Of a DNA stretch of 64,000 nt, positions 17,832-30,620 are shown in pieces (the stretch's first letter is position 1; each line of letters begins with the position of its first letter). The stretch is from Micromonospora sp. WMMD1155 (GTDB lineage Bacteria; Actinomycetota; Actinomycetes; Mycobacteriales; Micromonosporaceae). Both the position numbers and the translations under genes were made by a program. Location of the stretch: positions 6,758,501-6,822,500 of the forward strand of contig NZ_CP120742.1 in the NCBI RefSeq assembly GCF_029581275.1. The letters are read 5' to 3'. Under the pieces are notes generated by a model. The model was not told the origin of the DNA and made no database searches. It was given only the letters and a program-made list of their open reading frames with translations.

Positions 17832-18979
17832 GGCAGCTCCGCCTGCACGATCGTCGGACCGCCGGCCGGGCTGGTCACCTGCAATCGGCCGTCCAGGGCG
17901 GCGACCCGCCGGGCCAGCCCGGACAGGCCGCGCCCGGCCGGTTCCGCCCCGCCGACACCGTCGTCGTGCACGCGCATCCGGACCCACCCATCCTGTGCCT
18001 CGATGTCGACGGTGACCAGGTTAGCGGCGGCGTGTTTCGCGGCGTTGGTGAGCGCCTCGCAGGCCACGAAGTAAAGCACCGTCTCGATCTGCCGTTCGGG
18101 GCGCACCGGCAGCTCGCACCGGATCCGCACCGGCACCTCCGATCCGCGGGCGACGATGGCCAGCACCTCCCCCAGATCGTTGCTGTCCAGTGCCGACGGG
18201 TAGACCCGCCATGCCACCTCGCGTAACTCCTCGACGGCCCGCTGTACGTCCTCGTGTGCCTGCACGATCAGCGCGTGCGTACGGTCGGCGTCGCGGGCAC
18301 GGCGGGCCCGGCCGAGCAGCATGCCGAGGGCGACCAGGCGTTGCTGGAGGCCGTCGTGCAGGTCGCGTTCGATGCGCTGCCGTTCGGCGTCGACAGCGGC
18401 GATGACCCCGGCCCGGCTGGTGGTGAGCTCCTGGACCCGCCGCGTCAGCTCCGCTCGACCATCCGGGCCGAGCAGTCGCCGAGCCAACCGGACGTCCAGC
18501 GCCGCGATGCTGGCGAGGGCTTGGACGTTGAGCAGCAGCAGGACCGCCCCCACTCCGATCTGGGCCAGGGCGTCGAGGAGGTCCAGCTCTCCGCGTACGG
18601 CGGCGCGCAGCACGATCCCGGCCAGCACCACGCCGATGGCCAGCACGGCGTACGCCAGCACGCCGAGCGTGCCGGGTAGCAGTCGGGCGGCCAGGTAGCC
18701 GAGCTGCCGTCGGGTCGCCACATCGTTCGCCGTGGGCAGCTCTGCCGCGGCGAGCAGCCCGCTCAGGCGGCGATGTTCCAGGTGCACCAGCCGCGTCGCG
18801 TACCTCCTGGTCAGGGCAGCGCCCCGACGGCGGCCCGCAGGCGTGACAGCGCCCAGGCTGAACGCGGCGACGAGGGCGAGGAAGGCGAACCCGACACCGG
18901 CCGTCGCGATTCCGGCGGCGACGCCGACCGGCAGCCGGAGCCGGTGCCACCACCTGCCGGGTCGCCGCTCCCCCACCAT
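17822..18979 (-). CDS. sensor histidine kinase (HisKA_3 type)
   Basis: This 385-residue kinase starts at ATG 18979 with AGGTGG upstream; an in-frame GTG at 19012 is possible. The N-terminal half holds about four hydrophobic segments (15-45, 103-128, 140-162) with little extracytoplasmic sequence. The phosphorylated His208 lies in ERDLHDGLQQRL, followed by a dimerisation helix and an HATPase_c domain (EALTNAAKHA, DDGVGGAEPAGRGLSGL). This is the NarX/LiaS/DesK group, which usually senses from within the membrane. The ligand is unknown. Confidence 0.92.
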   Translation of the reverse strand: MVGERRPGRWWHRLRLPVGVAAGIATAGVGFAFLALVAAFSLGAVTPAGRRRGAALTRRYATRLVHLEHRRLSGLLAAAELPTANDVATRRQLGYLAARLLPGTLGVLAYAVLAIGVVLAGIVLRAAVRGELDLLDALAQIGVGAVLLLLNVQALASIAALDVRLARRLLGPDGRAELTRRVQELTTSRAGVIAAVDAERQRIERDLHDGLQQRLVALGMLLGRARRARDADRTHALIVQAHEDVQRAVEELREVAWRVYPSALDSNDLGEVLAIVARGSEVPVRIRCELPVRPERQIETVLYFVACEALTNAAKHAAANLVTVDIEAQDGWVRMRVHDDGVGGAEPAGRGLSGLARRVAALDGRLQVTSPAGGPTIVQAELPCG

Positions 18980-19074
18980 CTCGTCCACCTTTCGCGCCGA
19001 GCCCTGACGCACCGGTCGGCGGCACCGGGTGCCGCGTCAGGTGAGGCAGAGCGGAGGGAACCGGATCGGGCCGG

Positions 19075-19857
19075 TCAGCGCTCGTCCGAGGCCCACGAGC
19101 CGCTTCGGTAGAGGGTGCCGCGACCGGCTGGGTCGGGCACACCGTTCAGGTCGCTCTGCTCGGGAGCGGCCGGTTCGGGGTTGCGGGCGGCGCGGCGGGC
19201 GCGCAGCACACGCGACCCGACGAACCAGGCGGCCGCCGCCGCGCAGACGACGATCACCACCTTCTGGAGCATGCCGGCGTAGCCCTCGACCAGATGCCAG
19301 TTGTCGCCGAGGAAATAGCCGGCGAGCACGAACGTGGTGTTCCAGATCAGGCTGCCCAACGTGGTGTAGATCAGGAACGTGGCGACAGGCATCCGCTCCA
19401 CCCCGGCCGGAATGGAGATCAGGCTCCGGAAGATCGGGATCATCCGGCCGAAGAAGACGGCCTTCACGCCGTGCCGGATGAACCACGCCTCGGTCCGGTC
19501 CACGTCGGCGAGCTTCACCAACGGCAGCCGGGCCGCGATGGCGCGCATCCGGTCGCGCCCCAGCGACGCGCCGATCAGGTAGAGCGCCAGTGCACCCACG
19601 ACCGAGCCCAGCGTGGTCCAGAAGATCGCACCGACCAGACTCATCCGTCCCTGCGCCGCGACGAACCCGGCCAGCGGCAGGATCACCTCACTCGGGATCG
19701 GCGGGAAGAGGTTCTCCAGCGCCACCGCCAGGCCGGCACCGGGGCCGCCGAGCCGTTCCACCAGGTCAGTGACGTAACCGACGATCCCGCCCTGCGGCGG
19801 TTCCGCCGCGGCGGTGGGGGTTCCGGTGGCGAGCACGACGTGGGACGTTCGAATCAT
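19075..19857 (-). CDS. DedA-family membrane protein
   Basis: This 260-residue integral membrane protein has the DedA (SNARE-associated) signature: ENLFPPIPSEVILPLAGF, a GxxxG-rich helix (TTLGSVVGALALYLIGASLGRD) and FFGRMIPIFRSLISIPAG with the conserved arginines. The family includes polyprenyl-phosphate and phospholipid flippases required for envelope biogenesis. The C-terminal tail of about 50 residues is charged and disordered. ATG 19857 is used. It is divergent from the nitrilase gene. Confidence 0.88.
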   Translation of the reverse strand: MIRTSHVVLATGTPTAAAEPPQGGIVGYVTDLVERLGGPGAGLAVALENLFPPIPSEVILPLAGFVAAQGRMSLVGAIFWTTLGSVVGALALYLIGASLGRDRMRAIAARLPLVKLADVDRTEAWFIRHGVKAVFFGRMIPIFRSLISIPAGVERMPVATFLIYTTLGSLIWNTTFVLAGYFLGDNWHLVEGYAGMLQKVVIVVCAAAAAWFVGSRVLRARRAARNPEPAAPEQSDLNGVPDPAGRGTLYRSGSWASDER

Positions 19858-19939
19858 GCCCCCACGGTACGAAGCGATCCTGAGAGTCGACCATGAGGAC
19901 GACCGCCCGACCGCACGAGTCGACCACATCGGTGGGGGT

Positions 19940-20638
19940 GTGGAAAACCGCACCCCGTTGCGGCTCGCGGCGGCGCAGCCGGCGTGCGTACCCCTGGATG
20001 TCGGAGAGAACGCGGTGGCGCACGCCGCCGCGGTCCGCGCGGCGCGCGCCCGGGTGGTGGTCTTCCCGGAGCTGTCGCTGACGGGGTACGAGTTGGACGC
20101 GCCGGTCGTGTCGGTCGACGACCCGCGGTTGACGCCGCTGGTCGAGGCGTGCGCGGAGACGGGCGCGTTGGCTCTGGCCGGTGCGCCGGTCGCGGGCGAC
20201 CACATCGCGGTGCTGGCGGTGACCGGGGGCGGGGTGACCGTGGCGTACCGGAAGATGTGGTTGGGCGGCGCGGAGTCCCGCCGTTTCCGACCGGGCGGCG
20301 CCCCGACGGTCCTCGATGTGGACGGTTGGCGGGTGGGGTTGGCGATCTGCAAGGACACCGGGATCGCCGCACACGCGGCGCGGGCCGCCGCGCTCGGGAT
20401 CGACGTGTACGCGGCGGGTGTGCTGGAGTCGGCCGAGGACTCGGCGGTGATCGACGAGCGGGCCGGGCGGATCACGGCCGCGCACCGGGTCTGGGTGGCG
20501 GTGGCGAGCTTCGCCGGCTCGACCGGTGGCGGGTACACCGAGGCGGCGGGGCGGTCGGGGGTCTGGACACCGCAGGGCGAGGTGTACGCCCGCGCGGGAG
20601 TCGAGCCGGGCGAGTCGGTCAGCGTCCGCCTCGACTGA
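19940..20638 (+). CDS. carbon-nitrogen hydrolase (nitrilase superfamily)
   Basis: This 232-residue enzyme has the nitrilase triad: Glu44 (FPELSLTGYE), Lys105 (YRKMWL) and Cys137 (LAICKDTG). It should hydrolyse a carbon-nitrogen bond, probably an amide. The substrate is not predictable. GTG at 19940 is chosen because the family normally begins a few residues before RLAAAQ; the open frame extends upstream to 19814 but that part overlaps the DedA start and lacks family features. A 9-bp hairpin follows the stop. Confidence 0.8.
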   Translation: MENRTPLRLAAAQPACVPLDVGENAVAHAAAVRAARARVVVFPELSLTGYELDAPVVSVDDPRLTPLVEACAETGALALAGAPVAGDHIAVLAVTGGGVTVAYRKMWLGGAESRRFRPGGAPTVLDVDGWRVGLAICKDTGIAAHAARAAALGIDVYAAGVLESAEDSAVIDERAGRITAAHRVWVAVASFAGSTGGGYTEAAGRSGVWTPQGEVYARAGVEPGESVSVRLD

Positions 20639-20676
20639 CCGGTCGCCGGACGTGACCCGACCGTGGCGGCGACCGG
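20639..20676 (+). terminator. hairpin after the nitrilase gene
   Basis: Perfect 9-bp arms CCGGTCGCC and GGCGACCGG surround a 20-nt loop immediately after the stop codon. It is a probable terminator without a U-tract. Confidence 0.5.
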
Positions 20677-20766
20677 CGCGGTCAGGGTGACGCCGTGGTC
20701 TCCGGACGAGCGGTGCCGTTGCGTCCCCGGGCGAGTGGCGGACGGTGACCGCGTTACGGTCGGACC

Positions 20767-21207
20767 ATGAGCACCGTCCCCTCCCGACTGTCCGTGGTCA
20801 CGCTGGGTGCACGCGACGTCGCCACGCTGCGGTCGTTCTACCGGTCGCTGGGGTGGCCCGAGCTGCCGAGCAGTGACGACGGCTGGTCGGCCTTCCTGCT
20901 CGGTGGCGTCCTGCTCGCGCTCTACCCGCTGCCGGAACTGGCCGCCGAGGCGGCGCCGGGCGTGGCCGCGCCGGCCGGTGGTTGGTCCGGAGTCACCCTG
21001 GCCTGCAACGTCGACAGCCGCGCCGAGGTCGACACGGCCTTCGCCGCGGCCGTCGCGGCGGGCGCGACGGTGGTGGCGGAGCCGGTCGACCGGCCGTGGG
21101 GTGGGCGCTCCGGTTACCTCGCCGACCCGGAGGGCAACCGCTGGGAGATCGCCTGGGCGGCCACGGCCCGCTTCGACGAGCGCGGTGCTCTCCTCTCCTT
21201 CGGCTGA
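20767..21207 (+). CDS. VOC-family (glyoxalase-fold) protein
   Basis: This 146-residue protein has two beta-alpha-beta-beta-beta modules: LSVVTLGARDVATLRSFYRSLGW at the start and GYLADPEGNRWEIAWA near the end, with Glu in the usual metal position. Members include glyoxalases, dioxygenases and antibiotic-binding proteins. The role here is unknown. It is followed after 40 bp by a DinB-family gene on the same strand. Confidence 0.85.
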   Translation: MSTVPSRLSVVTLGARDVATLRSFYRSLGWPELPSSDDGWSAFLLGGVLLALYPLPELAAEAAPGVAAPAGGWSGVTLACNVDSRAEVDTAFAAAVAAGATVVAEPVDRPWGGRSGYLADPEGNRWEIAWAATARFDERGALLSFG

Positions 21208-21247
21208 CGTGTTTGCATGCCGACGATGACGTTGGGATGCTGCGCGG

Positions 21248-21754
21248 ATGACATCCTTTCCCGGGACCTTCGCACCCGACGTCATCGCCTTGCCGGAGCA
21301 GGCGCAGTTCGAGGCGTTCGTCGACGAGCATCGCCGGGCGCTCGACGGCTACCTGGACGGGCTGACCGAGGAGCAGGCGCGGCGATCGTTGGTGCCGTCC
21401 CGGACCACGCTGCTGGGTCTGGTGAAGCACGCCACCTTCGTGGAGAAGGTCTGGTTCGACGAGGCCGTCACCCGCCGCTCTCGCGCCGAGATCGGCATTC
21501 CCGCGACGCCGAACGAGTCGTTCGTGCTCGACGACGACGACACGATCGCCAGCGTGCAGCAGGCCCACCGCGAGGCCTGCGAGGCCTCCCGCCGCGCGAC
21601 GTCGTCGCTCGGCCTGGACGACGTGCTGCCCGGCCACCGGCGTGGCCCGCTGCCGCTGCGCTGGGTGTACCTGCACGTGCTGCGCGAGCTGGCCCAGCAC
21701 TGCGGGCACGCCGAGATCCTGCGGGAGCAGATCCTGAGCGAGCAGCGCGGGTGA
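21248..21754 (+). CDS. DinB-family (DUF664) protein
   Basis: This 168-residue four-helix protein resembles the product at 2892: LLGLVKHATFVEKVWFDEAV, and RWVYLHVLRELAQHCGHAEILREQ with the histidines that bind metal in the family. A mycothiol-dependent transferase role is possible by family. It converges with the hydrolase gene with 10 bp between the stops. Confidence 0.82.
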   Translation: MTSFPGTFAPDVIALPEQAQFEAFVDEHRRALDGYLDGLTEEQARRSLVPSRTTLLGLVKHATFVEKVWFDEAVTRRSRAEIGIPATPNESFVLDDDDTIASVQQAHREACEASRRATSSLGLDDVLPGHRRGPLPLRWVYLHVLRELAQHCGHAEILREQILSEQRG

Positions 21755-21764
21755 CCCAGCCCGG

Positions 21765-22640
21765 TCAGCCGGCGTCCAGCACCTCCCGCAGCCGGGCCGC
21801 GAACTCCTCGGGCTTGCCCGCGTAGCCGAACTCGCCGCCGAGGAAGCCGCCGTGGTGACTGGGGAACACCACCGCCTGCTGACCGAGCAGGGCCGCCAGG
21901 CCGTGGGCCGTTCGCGCGGTGTACGTCCCCGCCGACTCCTCCCCCACCGCGATCACGATCCGGGTCGGCGCGGCGGCGAGCAGTCCCGCGTCCGGCCGGT
22001 AGTCGGTGACCGCCCACGAGTTCTTCGACAGCAACGGGTCGTCGCGGGTGCCGTCGTCGTCGGTCGACAGGCCGAACATCGCCGGGTCGGGCGTGGGCTG
22101 GGCGAAGTACGCGTCGGTGAACTCGCCCTGCCAGGACGTCATCGCGATGAACGCGGCCATGCCGGCGCCGGTCCCCTTCGCCTGGTACGCGTCGTAGAAC
22201 CCGGCGCGGGCCCGCTCGGCGGCGTGGGCGTCGGGGAGCACTGCGTTGATCGGGGGTTCGTGCGCCACCAGCGTGCCGACGTCACCGGGGTACGTCGCGA
22301 CGAGTTCGAGTGCCGTCACCGCGCCGCCGCTACTGGCGAACACGTCGACCGGGCCGGCACCGAGGGCCTCGACCAGCAGGTGCAGGTCGGCCGCCTGCTG
22401 CTGCGGCGTGTGGTCGATCCGGCCGTCCGTGCGGACGCTGCGGCCGAGGCCACGCGGGTCGTAGGTGACGACGGTACGGTCCGTGAAGTGCGGCGCGAGC
22501 GCGCTGAAGCCCTCCGCCGTCATCGGCTGACCGATCATCAGCAGCACGGGGCGTCCGCCGGTCGGGGGCAGCGGACCGCGGACGTCGTAGGCCAGGTCGG
22601 CACCGGGTACGGCGAGGGTGTGCGTCTGCATCGTCGTCAT
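21765..22640 (-). CDS. alpha/beta hydrolase
   Basis: This 291-residue alpha/beta-hydrolase has an oxyanion region LLMIGQPMTAEGF, a nucleophile elbow FASSGGA (Ser near 104) and a late SHHGGF carrying the catalytic His. It lacks a signal peptide. The substrate is unknown; family members include esterases, epoxide hydrolases and haloperoxidases. An inverted repeat (ACGGCCAC/GTGGCCGT, 22673-22711) lies just upstream. Confidence 0.85.
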   Translation of the reverse strand: MTTMQTHTLAVPGADLAYDVRGPLPPTGGRPVLLMIGQPMTAEGFSALAPHFTDRTVVTYDPRGLGRSVRTDGRIDHTPQQQAADLHLLVEALGAGPVDVFASSGGAVTALELVATYPGDVGTLVAHEPPINAVLPDAHAAERARAGFYDAYQAKGTGAGMAAFIAMTSWQGEFTDAYFAQPTPDPAMFGLSTDDDGTRDDPLLSKNSWAVTDYRPDAGLLAAAPTRIVIAVGEESAGTYTARTAHGLAALLGQQAVVFPSHHGGFLGGEFGYAGKPEEFAARLREVLDAG

Positions 22641-22729
22641 CCTGCGAGACTACGACCGGCGGGAGCAGGCGGACGGCCACGCCGTGCCGGCGACGGCGAA
22701 CAGGTGGCCGTCGGTCGTCGACGAACGGG

Positions 22730-23371
22730 TCACGCCCGGGCCCACCCGCCGGTGTCGGCGAAACGACGGAGCGTCCAACGGGCCGGCGGCCAACCGCCCG
22801 GATCGTGGTCGGTCGTCCACTCGGTGATCGAGGCCGGGGGCACGTCCAGGTCGAACGCCCGGAAGACCGGCTGCGCGGCGAGCGCGTGGAACGCACCCTC
22901 GACGGTCTCGCTGTGACCGACCAGGACCACTGTGGAACCCCGGTGCCGATCGGCGATCTCCATGATCGCCCGGCTGACGCGCATCACCAGCTCGGCCCAG
23001 CTCTCGTTGCCCTCCTCGAACGGCCGGAACACACCCCCGCCGGGCACCGCGTGTTCGGTGCGGAAGCGGGCGGCCGGCAGGCCGTCGGCGTACGGGGGTG
23101 TGTGCCAGGTGCACAGGCCACAGTCGGCCACCGGCCGGACGCCGAACGCGGTGGCGATGGGTTGCGCTGTCTCGACGGCCCGCCGCAGCACGGACGAATA
23201 GACCGCGACGGGTCGGTCGGCGGCGACCTCGCCGGTGAGCCGCTTGGCGAGGTCGTCGGCCTGCTCGTGGCCGAGGGGGGTGAGGCCCCGGCATCCACGT
23301 GGTCCGCCCACGATTCCTTCGAGCTGGTGGAGCGACTCGCCGTGTCGCACGAAGATCAGACGTGTCCGCAT
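22730..23371 (-). CDS. histidine phosphatase superfamily protein
   Basis: This 213-residue phosphoglycerate-mutase-like phosphatase starts LIFVRHGES (catalytic His of RHG) and has the second catalytic His in LVGHSETVEG, with the proton donor Glu in the PFEEGNESW region. It may act on small phosphorylated metabolites. The neighbours give no specific substrate. ATG 23371 is the only good start. Confidence 0.87.
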   Translation of the reverse strand: MRTRLIFVRHGESLHQLEGIVGGPRGCRGLTPLGHEQADDLAKRLTGEVAADRPVAVYSSVLRRAVETAQPIATAFGVRPVADCGLCTWHTPPYADGLPAARFRTEHAVPGGGVFRPFEEGNESWAELVMRVSRAIMEIADRHRGSTVVLVGHSETVEGAFHALAAQPVFRAFDLDVPPASITEWTTDHDPGGWPPARWTLRRFADTGGWARA

Positions 23372-23404
23372 CGGGACATCATGCCAGCGGCATAGACGCA
23401 GGTA

Positions 23405-24859
<1,455 letters not shown>

Positions 24860-25040
24860 GGTTTCACCATTCTGCCTGGCCGAGCCCTCCTCGACCACCC
24901 TCCGTGCCCGAGCCCACACTGTTCGTCCCGTGCGTGCCCGAATGAGTGCGAAGGGGTCAGGAACAGCGCGGGGTGGCAGGCAGTGGTCGCGGCAGTCGGT
25001 TGGGACCGGGGAAGCCGAGCTGGCGTGCGTCGCGCCGCGA

Positions 25041-25928
25041 TCAGGCCGGGTAGAGGTCGTCCAGCAAACGGCGGAGGATGTCCGGGGTGCGCTCCGGCGG
25101 CTCGGCCTCGACGCAGAGCCGCTCCATGGCCACCGCGTAGTAATCCAGGTCGTCACGCTTGTCGAGGTAGAGAGCGCTGGTGAGCTGTTCGATGTAGACG
25201 ATGTCGGGCAACTCCTGGTCACCGAAGCGCAGGATGGTGAAGGCGCCCCCGGCCGCGGCGTGCCCACCGGCGGCGAACGGGATGACCTGGAGCCGGATGT
25301 TCGGCGACTTGGTCGCCTCGATCAGCGCGGTGAGCTGGCCGCGCATCACCGCGGGCCCACCGATCGGGCGGCGCAGGGCCGCCTCGTCCACCACGGCCCA
25401 GAGCTGCGGCGGATTATCCCGGTGGAGCAACTGCTGCCGCTGCATCCGCAGGGCGACACGTCGGTCGATCTCGGCCGCACCGGCCGCGCCGTGCCCGAGC
25501 AGCACGACCGCCCTGGCGTAGTCCCCGGTCTGCAACAGGCCGGGCACGAACTGCACCTCGTAGCTGCGGATCAACGCGGCAGCGGCCTCCAGCCCCAGGT
25601 ACGACTGGAACCAGGTGGGCAGCACGTCGCCGTAGCGGTGCCACCAGCCGGGGCTGTTGGCGTCCCGGGCGAGCTTCAGCAGCGCCTCGCGCTCGTGTTC
25701 CTCGGTGACGCCGTAGAGGGTCAACAGGTCGGAGACGTCGCGCTCCTTGAAGCCGACCCGACCCAGCTCCATCCGACTGATCTTCGATTCGGAGGAGCGG
25801 ATCTCCCAGCCGGCGCCCTCACGGGTCACCCCGCTGGTCTCCCGCAGGCGACGCAACTGGGCGCCGAGCAGCATGCGCAGCACGGTCGGCCCGGTCGTCG
25901 GGCCACCCTCGGCGGGAACCATCGTCAC
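25041..25928 (-). CDS. Scr1/WhiJ-like XRE regulator (DUF5753)
   Basis: This 295-residue protein has an N-terminal XRE helix-turn-helix (LGAQLRRLRETSGVTREG, SSESKISRMELGR) and a DUF5753 effector-like domain (SYEVQFVPGLLQTGDYARAV, DEAALRRPIGG). These regulators act with small DUF397 proteins, often in development or secondary metabolism; the archetype is WhiJ. GTG at 25928 has GGAGG 7 bp upstream. The DUF397 partner is encoded 141 bp upstream on the same strand. Confidence 0.9.
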   Translation of the reverse strand: MTMVPAEGGPTTGPTVLRMLLGAQLRRLRETSGVTREGAGWEIRSSESKISRMELGRVGFKERDVSDLLTLYGVTEEHEREALLKLARDANSPGWWHRYGDVLPTWFQSYLGLEAAAALIRSYEVQFVPGLLQTGDYARAVVLLGHGAAGAAEIDRRVALRMQRQQLLHRDNPPQLWAVVDEAALRRPIGGPAVMRGQLTALIEATKSPNIRLQVIPFAAGGHAAAGGAFTILRFGDQELPDIVYIEQLTSALYLDKRDDLDYYAVAMERLCVEAEPPERTPDILRRLLDDLYPA

Positions 25929-26068
25929 GTGCGGACCTCCGGACACCGACCCACGCGGTCGGGTACCTGGCCCGGCCGACGTGTAAGCATGCCATGGACC
26001 GACAGTGAGGTGAACTCCTCCGCGCCGGTGAATCAGTCCCGTCGCCGGGACGACCCCACCCGGGACGG

Positions 26069-26308
26069 TCAGTTGATCAGGTGGTCGAAGTCCCCGTCCC
26101 GCGCGCCGAGCACGAAGGCGGCGATCTCGTCCACTGTGTAGATCAGTGCCGGCCCCTCCGGGTGCCGTGAGTTGCGAACCGCGATGCCCGCTCCCCCGGG
26201 CAGTTCGGCGAGTTCGACGCAGTTGCCGCTGGGGTTGCTGCGGCGGCTCTTCTGCCAGCTCAGCGGGGGCAACTGATGGATCGGTACGCCATTGGGTGGC
26301 TGCTGCAT
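26069..26308 (-). CDS. DUF397-domain protein
   Basis: This 79-residue protein has the DUF397 core: WQKSRRSNPSGNCVELAEL, then AVRNSRHPEGPALIYT and a C-terminal helix EIAAFVLGARDGDFDHL. Such proteins are encoded next to WhiJ-like regulators and probably modulate them. The start is ATG 26308. Confidence 0.9.
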   Translation of the reverse strand: MQQPPNGVPIHQLPPLSWQKSRRSNPSGNCVELAELPGGAGIAVRNSRHPEGPALIYTVDEIAAFVLGARDGDFDHLIN

Positions 26309-26400
26309 GGAGGCGTCTTTCTGCTCACGAGCCCGCCGGTGGCCGTGGGAGGAGCGGTGACGGCGAGGGGTGCGGTATCGACATCGGACGGTTCTGCACG

Positions 26401-26421
26401 TGCATCTGCTATTGCATCTGC
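26401..26421. repeat. direct repeat TGCATCTGC x2 in the DUF397/GGDEF intergenic region
   Basis: Two exact 9-bp copies (26401-26409 and 26413-26421) are 12 bp apart, about one helical turn, in the 250-bp divergent gap 26309-26558. They could be binding sites for the WhiJ-like regulator. The rest of this gap is AT-richer than its surroundings and must hold the two promoters, but I see no clear -10/-35 pair. Confidence 0.35.
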
Positions 26422-26558
26422 ACCGGACGGCGAGCATGATAACGCACATGATCGGTGTGCATCCGTTCACGTTGAGTCACCCCACAGGGGCAACCATCAG
26501 GTAAAACTGGCCCGACGCGGCGCACCGCGTCGGCCGAGCGTTGGAGGCGGTCGCGGCG

Positions 26559-28733
<2,175 letters not shown>

Positions 28734-28748
28734 CTATATGTTGGAGGT

Positions 28749-28774
28749 GGCAAGGAGCGCGTGACCTCCTTGCC
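28749..28774 (-). terminator. hairpin after the phosphotransferase-fold gene
   Basis: Perfect 9-bp arms GGCAAGGAG and CTCCTTGCC surround an 8-nt loop, 39 bp past the stop of the gene ending at 28813. It separates that gene from the rox promoter region. Confidence 0.5.
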
Positions 28775-28812
28775 GTTCGTGTTCTCCGGCCCCGGAGGGA
28801 CGCGGTCCCCGC

Positions 28813-29820
28813 TCAGCTCCGCCGGTCGAGGTCGCGCAGCGCCGCATCGGCGAGAGCGACCAGACCGACGTCGGACACCAGCCCCCGCACGATCCGCGCC
28901 GCCCGCTCCCGCTCGGCCGTCTCGGCGTGCGGATCCAACGCCTGGCGGGTCCAGTCGGAGAGGTCGTCCAGCGCGCGGACCGCGAGGAACCAGGCGAGAC
29001 GGGCGCTGTCGATGTCGACCGGCCCGTACCCGGCGAGGGCGGCCTCCTGCTCGGCGGCGCTGACCGGGGCGAACGCCAGCACGCCACCGACCACGAACAT
29101 CAGGTCACACTCGGGCGGCGCGAGCACCGCGTCGTCCCAGTCGATCAACCAGACCTGCCCGTCCGCGCCGAGCAGCAGGTTGCCCAGGTGCGGGTCACCG
29201 TGGCAGACCACGTCCGGGCCGGGGCCGATCCCCTGGTCGGCGGCGAGGCGTTCGACGTGCCGGGTCAGCGCGTCCACGCGGTCGGCCACCGCGGACCACT
29301 GGCGGGCCAGTTCGGCGGCGAGCGGTCCGGCCGGGTCGCGCAGCCGCTCGGCCACCGCGCGGGTCGAGGCCACGATCGAGGGGTACGCCGCGCCGCCCGT
29401 CGGCAACAGCCGTCGCAGCCGCTCGGTCACCGGCACCGCGTGCACGGCGGCCAGCACCTCACCGTACGCGCGCCAGTGCGCGTCGGTCATCGGGCCGTCG
29501 AGGGCCCGCTGGTCGGAGACCCAGGGCACCACCGAGAGGCGCCACCCGTCGTGGTCGACGGATAGGCCACCGTCGCGGGTCCGCAGCGGGGCGGCGATCC
29601 CCGGCACCCCCTGGTCGGCCAGGTACGCCGTGACGACCAGGCCGGCGGCGGTGCCGCCACCGCTCAGTTTGACCGCGTAGCGGCCGCCGTCGACGGTGCG
29701 GGCCAGCCACAGGCGGGCGCGCTGGTCCGCACCGTGGGTCACCAGCTCCATCGCGGAGATGCTCAGGCCGAAGCCTGCCCGGACCTGCTCGGCCACCCGC
29801 CGCGGGACGTCCTCGATCAT
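28813..29820 (-). CDS. aminoglycoside phosphotransferase-fold kinase
   Basis: This 335-residue protein has the APH/choline-kinase fold: N-lobe Lys in RYAVKLSGG, catalytic loop VCHGDPHLGNLLL (Asp as base) and metal-binding IDWDDAVLAPPECDLMF. The layout is closest to spectinomycin/hygromycin-type phosphotransferases (APH(9)-like), so it could modify an antibiotic, but many actinomycete members act on metabolites. Its position next to rox makes a resistance role worth testing. The start is ATG 29820. Confidence 0.82.
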   Translation of the reverse strand: MIEDVPRRVAEQVRAGFGLSISAMELVTHGADQRARLWLARTVDGGRYAVKLSGGGTAAGLVVTAYLADQGVPGIAAPLRTRDGGLSVDHDGWRLSVVPWVSDQRALDGPMTDAHWRAYGEVLAAVHAVPVTERLRRLLPTGGAAYPSIVASTRAVAERLRDPAGPLAAELARQWSAVADRVDALTRHVERLAADQGIGPGPDVVCHGDPHLGNLLLGADGQVWLIDWDDAVLAPPECDLMFVVGGVLAFAPVSAAEQEAALAGYGPVDIDSARLAWFLAVRALDDLSDWTRQALDPHAETAERERAARIVRGLVSDVGLVALADAALRDLDRRS

Positions 29821-29942
29821 GCGGTCACCATGCCACCGGCCGGCAGACCCGACCAGCGCATTAGGTCTTGCCGAGGTGTCCCGAGTCGGCATCCGGGTAT
29901 GGGGAGACGGTAATCCTCACCCGACGGCGGAAGGGAATCGAC

Positions 29943-30593
29943 GTGGCGAGCATCCGCGCCCTCGTACTCAACTGCACCCTCAAGCCGTCACCCGCACCGT
30001 CCAGCGCCGAGCAGCTCGCCCGGGAGGTGCTCGCCGAGTTGGCCGCGCAGGGCGTGGAGGGCGAGCTGGTCCGGGTCGTCGACCACGACGTGCGCTTCGG
30101 GGTGTCCACCGACGAGGGCGACGGCGACGGCTGGCCGTCGATCCGCGCCAAGCTGCTGGCATCCCAGGTGCTCGTCATCGCCACGCCGATCTGGCTCGGT
30201 CAGCCGTCCAGCGTCTGCAAGATGGTCCTGGAACGCCTCGACGCCGAACTCTCCGAGACCGACGACGAGGGCCGACTGCTCACCTACGGCAAGGTGGCCG
30301 GTGTGGCGGTCGTCGGCAACGAGGACGGCGCGCACCACACCATCGGCCAGGTGCAGCAGGCGCTCAACGAGGTCGGGTTCACCCTCGCGGCGGCCGCCGC
30401 CACCTACTGGGTCGGCGAGGCACTGCACACCGTGGACTACCGCGACGCCGGCCCGAAGCCGGACACCACCGGCCGCACCACCAGGGCACTGGCGCTCAAC
30501 AGCGCACACCTGGCGCGGCTGCTCGCCGAGCAGCCGTACCCGCCACCGGACGCACGCAGCGCGGCCGTCGACCCGAGTCGCGAATCGGCCTGA
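29943..30593 (+). CDS. flavodoxin-fold NADPH-dependent FMN reductase
   Basis: This 216-residue flavodoxin-like protein has the phosphate-binding turn near the start (LNCTLKPSPAPSSAE), ATPIWLGQPSSVCKMVLERLD and a late YWVGEALHTVDY. It should reduce FMN or quinones with NAD(P)H. GTG 29943 is chosen because GAAGGGA lies 7 bp upstream; the open frame upstream overlaps the neighbouring promoter. It converges with the PemK-like gene 27 bp further on. Confidence 0.82.
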   Translation: MASIRALVLNCTLKPSPAPSSAEQLAREVLAELAAQGVEGELVRVVDHDVRFGVSTDEGDGDGWPSIRAKLLASQVLVIATPIWLGQPSSVCKMVLERLDAELSETDDEGRLLTYGKVAGVAVVGNEDGAHHTIGQVQQALNEVGFTLAAAAATYWVGEALHTVDYRDAGPKPDTTGRTTRALALNSAHLARLLAEQPYPPPDARSAAVDPSRESA

Positions 30594-30620
30594 CCGACGA
30601 CCCGCTGGACAGCGATCCGG

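Noticed and set aside
19858..21285. Long N-terminal extension of the DedA frame
   Set aside because: The extension is antisense to the nitrilase and VOC genes and has low-complexity Ser/Thr/Ala composition. DedA proteins begin near 19857.
22673..22711. Inverted repeat ACGGCCAC/GTGGCCGT as a terminator
   Set aside because: The 23-nt loop and lack of a U-tract make it weak. It lies between two co-directional genes and may be chance, so it is mentioned only in the hydrolase entry.
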